From: Rhodocyclaceae bacterium UBA2271
GTDB lineage: Bacteria; Pseudomonadota; Gammaproteobacteria; Burkholderiales; Rhodocyclaceae
Assembly: GCA_002347405.1 (NCBI GenBank)
Contig: DDXB01000027.1
Span: 1,686 to 65,279, forward strand
Direction of reading: 5' to 3'
DNA: 63,594 nucleotides
The translations under genes were made by a program, and so were the position numbers. Under the pieces are notes generated by a model, which did not search any database, was not told the DNA's origin, and worked only from the letters and a program-made list of their open reading frames with translations. This document shows positions 56,959 to 63,594 of this stretch, piece by piece (positions within the stretch are counted from its first letter, which is position 1; every line of letters begins with the position of its first letter).

Positions 56959-57101
56959 GGGTTTGCCGCAATACCTCGTGAGCTTGCGGTGATGCTGCGA
57001 TGCAGCATAGGATACTCATCAACATAACGATGCGCAACCATTCTCGGCTTTTCCAGCCTTCAACTGCTATAACAATAGACACATTCGCAACAGGAACCAA
57101 A

Positions 57102-57932
57102 ATGGAAGAAAAACACGGCATCAGGCCCGGCCAATCGCAGGAACTGCTCAAGGAACTGCATATCCTGACCCGCGACGGCCGGATGAATCAGGACAGCCGG
57201 CGCAAACTGAAGCAGGTCTATCACCTCTACCGTTTCATCGAGCCTTTGCTGCTGGAACGGCAACAGGCTTCTCCCGACCTTCAACTGGTGGACGTCGGTG
57301 CCGGCAAGTCCTATCTCGGTTTCATCCTCTACGATCTGTTTTTCAAGGAATCGGGCGGTGGGTCGCACATTTTCGGCATCGAAACCAGGCACGAACTGGT
57401 CGAAAGATCCCGGGCACTGGCCAACAGACTGGCATTCACCGGCATGTCGTTCCTCGACACCACCGTGGCGAACGCACTGACGGCACCCGAACTACCCGCA
57501 AGAATCGACATCGTCACGGCCTTGCATGCCTGCGACACGGCTACTGACGATGCGATTCGCTTTGCCCTGGGCCGCCAGGCCGAATTCATCGTGCTGGCCC
57601 CTTGCTGCCAGGCCGAACTGGCCGCCAAGCTGAGAAAAAACAAGGGCAAGGCGCTGGCCAACCCGCTGGCAGAGCTCTGGCGCCACCCGCTGCACACCCG
57701 GGAATTCGGCAGCCAGGTGACCAACGTGCTGCGCTGCCTGCAGCTTGAAGCGCATGGTTACCAAGTCAATGTCACCGAACTGGTCGGCTGGGAACACTCG
57801 CTGAAGAACGAACTGATCATCGCCCGCCGCACCAGCCAGTCCGGCAGGCATCGCGCGGCACGCCTTGACGAGTTGCTCCGTTTGCTGGGACTGGAGGAGA
57901 TGCGTCAGCGCTTCTTTACACCGGCGGCCTGA
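57102..57932 (+). CDS. SAM-dependent methyltransferase of unknown target
   Basis: A 276-residue protein with a methyltransferase fold. VDVGAGKSYLGFIL is motif I, and the pair ALHACDTATDDAI and LAPCCQAEL marks the GSTCD/RlmL-like group with an APCC motif near the active site. I start at 57102, with AGGAA six bases before the ATG; a longer reading from 57000 has no ribosome site. The N-terminal 60 residues are helical and basic (QDSRRKLKQVYHL), which could suggest RNA binding. The target is unknown. Confidence 0.75.
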   Translation: MEEKHGIRPGQSQELLKELHILTRDGRMNQDSRRKLKQVYHLYRFIEPLLLERQQASPDLQLVDVGAGKSYLGFILYDLFFKESGGGSHIFGIETRHELVERSRALANRLAFTGMSFLDTTVANALTAPELPARIDIVTALHACDTATDDAIRFALGRQAEFIVLAPCCQAELAAKLRKNKGKALANPLAELWRHPLHTREFGSQVTNVLRCLQLEAHGYQVNVTELVGWEHSLKNELIIARRTSQSGRHRAARLDELLRLLGLEEMRQRFFTPAA

Positions 57933-58039
57933 CCCGAGCCACTGGCGGCCATGACCACTTCAACAGTCAGTCACGCCGCCTGCATCCGCTTATACTGAGG
58001 GACACCGCGCTATCGTCGGTGCTTGACAGGAGTATTGCC

Positions 58040-58165
58040 ATGGGCAAGGAACAGAAACCCAACAAGGAAACAAAGAAGCAACCCGCCAAGACGGCCAAGG
58101 AAAAAAAGGCCGCAAAGCAGAACAAGAAACACGCTTCTGACGTCACGCCAATGATTCCCCGTTAA
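58040..58165 (+). CDS. Very small lysine-rich protein
   Basis: A 41-codon gene. AGGAG lies seven bases before the ATG, and the product begins MGKEQKPNKETKKQPAKTAK and ends DVTPMIPR. About 40 percent of the residues are Lys or Arg; no membrane helix or Cys is present. Short proteins with a MGKxQKxNKETKK start occur in many proteobacteria and have no known function. A nucleic-acid or ribosome association would fit the charge but is inference. It stands alone upstream of the RNR leader. Confidence 0.75.
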   Translation: MGKEQKPNKETKKQPAKTAKEKKAAKQNKKHASDVTPMIPR

Positions 58166-58751
58166 GGCTGTTTGCCGGCTGTTTTGCACTTCCCGACACC
58201 GGGAGGATGTGCTGTCAGCAAACACCCTCTGCCGCAGGAAAGTGCATGCGAAATCGATTTTCCACCGCGCATTGCGCGGCGGCAGTGCCGGCGTTGCTGT
58301 TTCCCGCAAAAGTCTTGTTCGACTTTAACAGCTGACTTGAGAGCGAATTGATCAGCCGGTTTTTCGCACTCGGCTGAGCGCCACCTTACCCGCGCTGAGT
58401 AGTATTTTTTCTTTGGTTATAGACAATACTTTTCTTATCCCGCATGGGGCGGGGAAGGAACACCGATTGACAGCATGTCAACCCCCCAAAATCGGTAGTT
58501 TTATTGCGATGCAGCAATCAAAACGGGGGACATTAACCCGCCAAAACGTCTCAACAGACTGATTTTTCGCGCCCTTTTTGGGATGCGAAACCTACTACAT
58601 GTAGTGGTATAAATTAGCTCAGCTACTAGATATTTTCATAACTTGTTGTTTTAACTGTGAGTAAAATTTTTTACTTCACACTGTCCGGCGGTGTGGCTAT
58701 CCTTCGATGCTGTCGCGTCTCCAATAAACAACTCAACTAGCGGGCCCAAAC
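58166..58751 (+). promoter_or_regulatory. Long AT-rich leader/promoter region of the ribonucleotide reductase gene
   Basis: A 586-bp gap without a convincing reading frame. It contains a TCAGCCG/CGGCTGA hairpin (58352-58377), a palindrome TTGACAGCATGTCAA (58467-58481) nested in an ACCGATT/AATCGGT stem (58462-58496), and the paired boxes annotated at 58592-58638. I looked for a cobalamin riboswitch because the enzyme uses adenosylcobalamin, but found no B12-box. Confidence 0.55.
58592..58638 (+). promoter_or_regulatory. Paired NrdR-like boxes
   Basis: CTACTACATGTAGTGG (58592-58607, core palindrome ACTACATGTAGT) and GCTACTAGATATTTTC begin 31 bp apart, three helical turns. NrdR repressor sites typically occur as two AT-containing palindromes spaced about 31-32 bp upstream of nrd genes. 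The second box is imperfect. Confidence 0.65.
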
Positions 58752-61658
58752 ATGACCATGGATCACACCACCGTCGACACCGAGCAAGACTTTCAAGATG
58801 AATACACGGGGCAACTGGGTCTGCCCCTGCCACAAGAGATTTCGGGCGAGGTGCTGCTCGAAAAATACGCCAAGGGCAACGAGCGCGACGTACACGATGT
58901 GCGTGGCCGCGTCGCCCGCGCCCTGGCCGCTGTCGAAACCGAAGAGAAGCAGGCCTGGTGGGAACCGCATTTCCTCGATGCCCAGGAAAACGGCTTCGTC
59001 CCGGCCGGCCGCATCAACTCGGCCGCCGGCACCAACCTGTGCGCCACACTGATCAACTGTTTTGTCCAACCCGTGGGAGATTCGATCTCCGAAATCGTCG
59101 ATGATCGCCCCGGCATCTATACCGCCCTCGCGCAATCCGCCGAAACCATGCGCCGCGGCGGCGGCGTCGGCTACGATTTTTCCAGCATTCGGCCCAGCGG
59201 CGCCCATGTCAAAGGCACGCAGTCGCGCGCCTCCGGCCCCGTCTCCTACATGCGCGTGTTCGACCGCTCCTGCGAAACGGTCGAATCCGCCGGTTCGCGC
59301 CGTGGCGCGCAGATGGGCGTGCTGCGTTGCGACCATCCGGACATCGAAGGCTTCATCCACGCCAAGGACAAAGGCGACCTGTCCAACTTCAACATTTCCG
59401 TTGGCGTCACCGATGCCTTCATGGCTGCAGTAGAAGGCCGCGACGACATCGAACTGGTGCATCGCGCCGAGCCCTGCGCCGATGTCAAGAACAAGGGTGC
59501 CTACCAGCGCGACGACGGGCTCTGGGTTTATCGCAAGATCCCCGCCTGCGAGCTGTGGGACCAGATCATGCGCTCGACCTACGATCATGCCGAACCGGGC
59601 ATCCTGTTCATCGATCGCATGAACAAGGACAACAACCTCAATTATTGCGAGACCATCGAGGCGACCAATCCCTGCGCCGAACAACCGCTGCCCCCCTATG
59701 GCTGCTGCTGCCTGGGCTCGATCAATTTGACCAAGTTCGTCAATCACGCCTTCGAGGAGACCGCCGATTTTGATTTCGCCGGCTTCGGCCGGGTGATCGA
59801 CATTTCGGTGCGCATGCTCGACAACGTGCTCGACGCCACCCACTGGCCCTTGCCCCAGCAGCAGGCGGAGGCGGCCGCCAAGCGCCGCGTCGGCCTTGGC
59901 TTCACCGGACTCGGCGACGCCCTGATCATGCTCGGCCTGCGCTATGACACCGACGATGCGCGCAAGACCGCCGCCAAGATCTCCGAATACATGCGCGACC
60001 GTGCTTATCTGGCCTCGGTCGAACTCGCCAAGGAGCGCGGCGCCTTCCCGCTGTTCAACGCCGACCTGTATTTTTCCGGCGGCAACTTCGCCTCACGCCT
60101 GCCGCAGAACATCAAGGACCAGATCCGCAAGCACGGCATCCGCAACTCGCACCTGCTGTCGATCGCGCCCACCGGCACGATTTCCCTGGCCTTCGCCGAC
60201 AATGCCTCGAACGGCATCGAACCGCCCTTCTCCTGGACCTACACGCGTAAGAAGCGCATGTCCGACGGCACTTTCAAGGAATACGCGGTGGAGGACTACG
60301 CCTGGCGGCTGTATAAGCACCAGGGCGGCGATGTCAGCAAACTGCCGGACTACTTCGTCACCGCCCTGGAAATTTCCGCCCAGGCGCATAAGGACATGGT
60401 GGCGGCCGTTGCCCCCTTCATCGACACCGCCATCTCCAAGACGGTCAATGTGCCCGAAGACTACCCCTATGCCGAGTTCGAGGACCTCTACCTGACGGCC
60501 TGGAAAGCCGGCCTGAAAGGCCTCGCCACTTATCGGCCGAACAAGGTGCTCGGCAGTGTGCTGTCGACCACCCCATCCACCCCCGCGTCACAGACCCAGC
60601 CGCAGAAGCAGCCGCAGGACGTTACCATCGACTGCGCCAACCGCCGCCTGTCGATCGGTTCCTTGCCCGCGCCGGTGTTGTCGTCCCTGCGCTGGCCCGG
60701 CCGGCCGCGCCTGACCGATGGCAACGCCGCCTGGACCTACATGATCGAAACCCCGCATGGCGAATTCGCCCTGTTCGTCGGCCAGATCGAGAATGACAAG
60801 CGTCAGGCCGTCCCCTTTGAAGTCTGGGTGAATGGCACCGAACAGCCGCGCGGTCTCGGCGCCGTCGCCAAGACGCTGTCGATGGACATGCGTGCCAACG
60901 ACCCCGCCTGGCTGAAGCTGAAGCTCGACGTACTGGCCGCCACCGTTGGCGAAGAAGCCTTCGAGATGCCGATGCCGCCGCATGGCGAACACAAGCTGAT
61001 GCCGGGCGCCATCGCGGCGATGGCACAGGTGATTCGCTATCGCTGCGAGCAACTCGGTGCGCTCGACTCCGACAACGCCACGCCGGTACTCGATTGCATG
61101 TTCAGCCGTGACGAGCCGAAGACCGGCACCGACGGCACGCTGTCGTGGACGGTGGATATCGTCAACCCCGCCTCGCGCGAGGACTTCGTGCTCGGCCTCA
61201 AGGAAATCACCCTGCCGGACGGTGTCACCCGTCCCTATTCGTGTTGGTTGTCCGGCAACTATCCGCGGGCCCTCGACGGCCTGACCAAGCTGCTGTCGCT
61301 CGACATGCGCGTGATGGACCCGGCCTGGATCGGCATGAAGCTGCGCAAGCTGCTCAACTACTCCGAGCCGCTTGGCGATTTCATGGCCTTCGTACCGGGT
61401 ACGCGCCGCCAGCAGAACTGGCCATCGACGGTCGCCTACATCGCCCGACTGATCATGCACCGCTACGCCATGCTTGGCCTGCTGGACGAAAACGGCTATC
61501 CAACCCGTGAGATGGGCATCCTCGAAACCCCGCGCGAAAAAGGCCAGCTCAAGATCACCCAAGGCTCGCTATGCACCGAATGCGGCAACATGACCGTCAT
61601 CAAGAAGGATGGCTGCGACTTTTGCACCGCCTGCGGAGCGGTCGGCAGTTGCGGATAG
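58752..61658 (+). CDS. nrdJ: Adenosylcobalamin-dependent (class II) ribonucleotide reductase
   Basis: A 968-residue class II RNR. The active-site motif NPCAEQPL has Cys308 and Glu310, and LLSIAPTGTISLAFADNASN is the second conserved loop. After the catalytic barrel come two TSCPD repeats (about residues 650-760 and 790-890; LSMDMRANDPAW and LSLDMRVMDPAW align) and a C-terminal cysteine cluster (CTECGN ... CDFCTACG) that likely relays electrons from thioredoxin. It makes deoxynucleotides with or without oxygen. ATGs at 58752 and 58758 are both possible. A strong terminator follows. Confidence 0.95.
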   Translation: MTMDHTTVDTEQDFQDEYTGQLGLPLPQEISGEVLLEKYAKGNERDVHDVRGRVARALAAVETEEKQAWWEPHFLDAQENGFVPAGRINSAAGTNLCATLINCFVQPVGDSISEIVDDRPGIYTALAQSAETMRRGGGVGYDFSSIRPSGAHVKGTQSRASGPVSYMRVFDRSCETVESAGSRRGAQMGVLRCDHPDIEGFIHAKDKGDLSNFNISVGVTDAFMAAVEGRDDIELVHRAEPCADVKNKGAYQRDDGLWVYRKIPACELWDQIMRSTYDHAEPGILFIDRMNKDNNLNYCETIEATNPCAEQPLPPYGCCCLGSINLTKFVNHAFEETADFDFAGFGRVIDISVRMLDNVLDATHWPLPQQQAEAAAKRRVGLGFTGLGDALIMLGLRYDTDDARKTAAKISEYMRDRAYLASVELAKERGAFPLFNADLYFSGGNFASRLPQNIKDQIRKHGIRNSHLLSIAPTGTISLAFADNASNGIEPPFSWTYTRKKRMSDGTFKEYAVEDYAWRLYKHQGGDVSKLPDYFVTALEISAQAHKDMVAAVAPFIDTAISKTVNVPEDYPYAEFEDLYLTAWKAGLKGLATYRPNKVLGSVLSTTPSTPASQTQPQKQPQDVTIDCANRRLSIGSLPAPVLSSLRWPGRPRLTDGNAAWTYMIETPHGEFALFVGQIENDKRQAVPFEVWVNGTEQPRGLGAVAKTLSMDMRANDPAWLKLKLDVLAATVGEEAFEMPMPPHGEHKLMPGAIAAMAQVIRYRCEQLGALDSDNATPVLDCMFSRDEPKTGTDGTLSWTVDIVNPASREDFVLGLKEITLPDGVTRPYSCWLSGNYPRALDGLTKLLSLDMRVMDPAWIGMKLRKLLNYSEPLGDFMAFVPGTRRQQNWPSTVAYIARLIMHRYAMLGLLDENGYPTREMGILETPREKGQLKITQGSLCTECGNMTVIKKDGCDFCTACGAVGSCG

Positions 61659-61687
61659 CCAGACCTTAACCCATTGCGTGTTAGCAG

Positions 61688-61713
61688 CAGCCACCCGCGG
61701 GTGGCTGTCTTTT
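61688..61713 (+). terminator. Rho-independent terminator after nrdJ
   Basis: CAGCCACCC pairs perfectly with GGGTGGCTG around a two-base centre (effectively a 4-base loop), followed by TCTTTT. Confidence 0.9.
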
Positions 61714-61804
61714 ATTGCGAAGCTTCTGGCAGGCTCTTGGCGTGTGGAAGTCGTGGGTTATGATGCCAGGCATGAATTACTCCATTCTTCAATGACTCCT
61801 CCTT

Positions 61805-62413
61805 ATGGCGCAGCCCACACGGACTGATCTGCGCGAGGTGGGCAATGCCACCAGGATCGTAGCCATTGGCGCCTCCACGGGCGGCGGGGCGGCACTTGAA
61901 AACGTATTATCGAGCTTGCCGGTCATCAAACTCGGGATCGTCATCGTGCAACACATGCCCAAACGATTTACCGCAATGTTCGCCGAACGCCTCGACAACG
62001 TCTGCGCCATCAAGGTGCGCGAAGCGAAGAACGGCGACGAAGTATTGCCCGGTCAGGCCTTGATTGCCCCCGGCGGCAGCCATATGACGCTGCATCTTGA
62101 CGCTAGCCGGTATTACGTCGCGGTCGCTGACGGCCCGCTGGTCAACCACCAGAAGCCTTCCGTCGACGTCCTGTTCAGCTCAGTGGCCCAGGCTGCCGGC
62201 CCGCGTGTGCTGGGCATCATCATGACCGGCATGGGCAATGACGGCGCGGTGGGGCTAAAAGAGATACACGATGCCGGAGCGCAAACGATTGCCCAGGATG
62301 AAAAATCCTGTGTAGTGTTCGGCATGCCCAGAGCCGCCATCGCGCTGGGCGGAGTAGACAAAATAATTCCTTTGGCACGCATTCCTCAGGAAATCGTTGC
62401 ATATTGTCGATAA
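61805..62413 (+). CDS. Stand-alone CheB-type methylesterase domain
   Basis: A 202-residue protein made only of the CheB catalytic domain. The Ser-His-Asp triad can be seen in IGASTGGG, VQHMPKRF and TGMGNDGA. Normal CheB has an N-terminal receiver domain that restrains the esterase until phosphorylated; none is present here and no chemotaxis gene is nearby. It could be a constitutively active chemoreceptor demethylase/deamidase, or act on a different sensory system. The family assignment is firm; the role is not. Confidence 0.88.
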   Translation: MAQPTRTDLREVGNATRIVAIGASTGGGAALENVLSSLPVIKLGIVIVQHMPKRFTAMFAERLDNVCAIKVREAKNGDEVLPGQALIAPGGSHMTLHLDASRYYVAVADGPLVNHQKPSVDVLFSSVAQAAGPRVLGIIMTGMGNDGAVGLKEIHDAGAQTIAQDEKSCVVFGMPRAAIALGGVDKIIPLARIPQEIVAYCR

Positions 62414-62458
62414 CCGTCGCCACACATGCTTTTTTGCCCATGAGCAGACGCCCCCAAG

Positions 62459-62526
62459 AAAGTCGGCGCTGGCGGGACGGCGTGCCCCCGTAGGGGTATG
62501 AAATGCCCAGCATGGGGTACGGCGTC
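62459..62526 (+). repeat. Dispersed 24-bp repeat copy 15 plus long-form second half
   Basis: 62459-62482 is the exact majority form. It is followed by a CCCCC/GGGG hairpin and by 62499-62524, which matches the second half of the helicase-gene copy (42791-42816) at 21 of 26 bases and again ends TACGGCG. It lies between the CheB-like and YkgJ-like genes. Confidence 0.85.
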
Positions 62527-62555
62527 TTTAATCATGAACTTCAGTTAATTCGGTC

Positions 62556-62906
62556 ATGCAAACCATGACTTCTGTATCCGTTTGCTGTTCCTGTGGCGCC
62601 TGTTGCGCCACCTATCGCATCACCCTGCCCCGCGTCGAACTCGATAATGTGGCCGGCGGCTGGGTACCGGTCGCGCTGACCGAGCCCTATACCGCCACCG
62701 CCGCCTGCATGCGGGAACATCCCGAAGTACCAGGGCGTTGCCTTGCGCTTGAGGGCATCATCGGCGTAACGGTGAATTGCACCATTTACCCACAGCGACC
62801 CAGCGCCTGCAGCGAATTTGCGCCACTTTCCGCCATCGGCTATGGCGACGACGCCTGCGATGAGGCCCGCAGGCGTCACGGTTTACCCCCACTGGGCGGG
62901 ATATAA
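62556..62906 (+). CDS. YkgJ-family cysteine cluster protein
   Basis: A 116-residue protein with CCSCGACCATYRI at the N-terminus, a central CMREHPEVPGRCLAL and a later NCTIYPQRPSACSEF: the eight-cysteine CxxCGxCC pattern of the Zn/Fe-chelating YkgJ family. Function is unknown. The start could be 62556 or the second ATG three codons on. Its stop codon TAA overlaps a perfect TATAAT box that likely serves the tRNA-Ser downstream. Confidence 0.82.
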   Translation: MQTMTSVSVCCSCGACCATYRITLPRVELDNVAGGWVPVALTEPYTATAACMREHPEVPGRCLALEGIIGVTVNCTIYPQRPSACSEFAPLSAIGYGDDACDEARRRHGLPPLGGI

Positions 62907-62907
62907 T
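62902..62907 (+). promoter_or_regulatory. TATAAT box upstream of the tRNA-Ser region
   Basis: A perfect -10 hexamer overlaps the YkgJ stop codon, 35 bp before the broken tRNA copy. No good -35 is visible (GTTTAC lies at 15 bp). Confidence 0.45.
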
Positions 62908-62941
62908 CGCGCCGCATTTCGCGTTCGTCAGCATTGCGGCA

Positions 62942-63045
62942 GTGTGGCAGAGCGGTTGAATGCACCGGTCTTGGCGCCAGCTCCGCGCAAGCGGGGCGCG
63001 CTAGCGCAGGCTGACCTGCAGGTCAGCCTGCGCTAAAACCGGCAA
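62942..63045 (+). pseudogene. Broken tRNA-Ser copy interrupted in the anticodon loop
   Basis: 62942-62973 is identical over 32 nt to 63073-63104 of the intact tRNA-Ser, and 63035-63045 equals 63105-63115. Between them lies a 61-nt insert (62974-63034), located between anticodon bases 35 and 36. The copy lacks a matching acceptor strand and everything after the anticodon stem, so it cannot form a tRNA. The insert holds a GCAA-loop hairpin and a perfect 32-bp palindrome (63003-63034). Confidence 0.88.
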
Positions 63046-63068
63046 GGGTGATACGCAGTACGGAATTT

Positions 63069-63158
63069 GGAGGTGTGGCAGAGCGGTTGAATGCACCGGT
63101 CTTGAAAACCGGCAACGTCGCAAGGCGTTCGTGAGTTCGAATCTCACCACCTCCGCCA
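63069..63158 (+). tRNA. tRNA-Ser (anticodon TGA)
   Basis: A 90-nt class II tRNA starting GGAGGTGTGGCAGAG and ending CACCTCCGCCA with encoded CCA. The anticodon loop CTTGAAA gives TGA, the long variable arm is present and the T arm is GAGTTCGAATCTC. Confidence 0.97.
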
Positions 63159-63169
63159 GGAGAAAATAA

Positions 63170-63236
63170 TGGCCCCCCACGCTTGCAACATGGACTCGCT
63201 GCCCCCACCGGGGAACGCGTGCCCCCTTGGGGCGGC
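63170..63236. repeat. Intergenic element with TTGGGGCGGCCC end
   Basis: Blocks TGGCCCCCCACGCTTG, GGACTCGCTGCCCCCACCG and CCCTTGGGGCGGCCC occur in the same order as in the reverse complement of 11105-11203. Confidence 0.65.
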
Positions 63237-63253
63237 CCTACGGAGGCACGATC

Positions 63254-63538
63254 ATGAGCCATAAACATCTGCATCTGTTGCGCAGTCTGTTTCAGGAACC
63301 TGTCAGCGCCAATATCCACTGGCGGGAAATCGAGTCGCTGTTGAATCACCTCGGCGCGACAGTTGAACCGGTCCATGGCGCACGCTTTCGCGTGCTGTTG
63401 AACCACCATGAATACTTCCTGCACCACCCGCATCAGGGCAGCGTCTTCAACCGGCAGGACATCAAGCACCTGCGGGAATTTTTGACTCAGGCCGGCATCA
63501 GCGTATCGGCCTACGAGGCAGATCGAAAGCAGAGTTAA
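63254..63538 (+). CDS. Solitary HicA-like protein
   Basis: A 94-residue protein with the dsRBD-like HicA fold pattern (IHWREIESLLNHLGATVE, RQDIKHLREFLTQAGIS). HicA toxins are mRNA interferases that depend on a histidine in a GSHH-type motif. Here the corresponding place reads HGARFRV, so that histidine appears to be absent. No HicB antitoxin follows in the remaining 56 bp and none precedes it. GGAGG lies eight bases before the ATG at 63254. It may be a non-toxic chromosomal relative. Confidence 0.75.
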   Translation: MSHKHLHLLRSLFQEPVSANIHWREIESLLNHLGATVEPVHGARFRVLLNHHEYFLHHPHQGSVFNRQDIKHLREFLTQAGISVSAYEADRKQS

Positions 63539-63540
63539 GG

Positions 63541-63594
63541 CCCGACCTCCCCCGGCCCCTCCCTCACGGGAGGGGTGACTGTTGCTCGCTGCGC
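63541..63594. repeat. GC-rich hairpin repeat at the right edge
   Basis: A C-run/G-run hairpin is followed by GTGACTGTTGCTCGCTGCGC, the reverse complement of the GCGCAGCGAGCAACAGTCAC block at 20185. It is cut by the window end. Confidence 0.7.

Noticed and set aside
58166..58751. Cobalamin riboswitch upstream of the B12-dependent ribonucleotide reductase
   Set aside because: No recognisable B12-box or supporting stem arrangement could be found; the hairpins present do not fit.
62974..63034. Group I intron or archaeal-type intron in tRNA-Ser
   Set aside because: The insert is far too short for a group I core, and the interrupted copy lacks the rest of the tRNA, so splicing could not yield a tRNA.

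Overview
The window is GC-rich, gene-dense chromosomal DNA from a betaproteobacterium, most likely of the Rhodocyclales / Sterolibacteriaceae type. The evidence is gene order and gene content. The left arm is the block gyrA-serC-pheA-hisC-tyrA-aroA/cmk-rpsA-ihfB-lapA-lapB-rfaE1-hldD. It is followed by an ompA-ubiG pair, a tig-clpP-clpX-lon proteolysis block, hopanoid-precursor genes hpnCDE, a PEP-CTERM protein, a phasin and an adenosylcobalamin-dependent ribonucleotide reductase. Strain and species cannot be named from the sequence alone.

Layout. Positions 1-13.8 kb are all on the minus strand: the aromatic amino acid / translation / envelope supra-operon, with aroA and cmk fused into one gene. 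13.9-16.9 kb (plus) holds an amidohydrolase, an OmpA-like porin with two terminators, and ubiG. 16.9-20.2 kb holds a large solute-binding lipoprotein and fabI, ending in a 300-bp palindromic repeat. 20.2-28.3 kb (minus) holds ppiD, tRNA-Val, lon with a very good heat-shock promoter, clpX, clpP, tig and tRNA-Leu. 28.4-31.4 kb (plus) is hpnCDE. 31.5-34.4 kb is an accessory patch: two overlapping genes of unknown function, a degraded second copy of the hpnE 3' end, a PEP-CTERM ice-binding-like protein and AT-rich DNA. 34.4-41.5 kb holds a divergent ABC ATPase/tesA pair, selD and mnmH (selenouridine), an rRNA pseudouridine synthase, metY and cysK. 41.7-47.5 kb (plus) is one overlapping operon: a YoaA/DinG-type helicase, an ATP-grasp-like protein, mobB, moeA, moaD and moaE. 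47.7-57.9 kb holds a phasin, a CoA-transferase, clpB, a MazE-like/Doc toxin-antitoxin pair, tag, a Pat-type acetyltransferase and a methyltransferase. 58.0-63.6 kb holds a tiny lysine-rich protein, a long regulatory leader with paired NrdR-like boxes, class II RNR, a CheB-only methylesterase, a cysteine-cluster protein, tRNA-Ser beside a broken tRNA-Ser copy, and a solitary HicA-like protein.

The most unusual feature is a dispersed 24-bp repeat (core AAAGTCGGCGCTGG) found about 15 times in both orientations. Thirteen copies lie inside unrelated protein-coding genes (lapB, aroA twice, tyrA, serC, gyrA, a solute-binding protein, hpnE, mnmH, the helicase, moeA, clpB, tag). It is 8 codons long and free of stop codons in all six frames, so it can sit in a gene without breaking it. 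In several proteins (LapB, MoeA, ClpB, HpnE, helicase) it looks like an extra surface peptide, KVGAGxTA, that relatives lack. Separate intergenic repeat families (a GC-rich hairpin with a GAGCGCAGCGAGC motif, and a TTGGGGCGGCCCGGCG element) combine into 100-300-bp composites. A second notable object is the broken tRNA-Ser copy: its anticodon loop is split by a 61-nt insert that ends in a perfect 32-bp palindrome.
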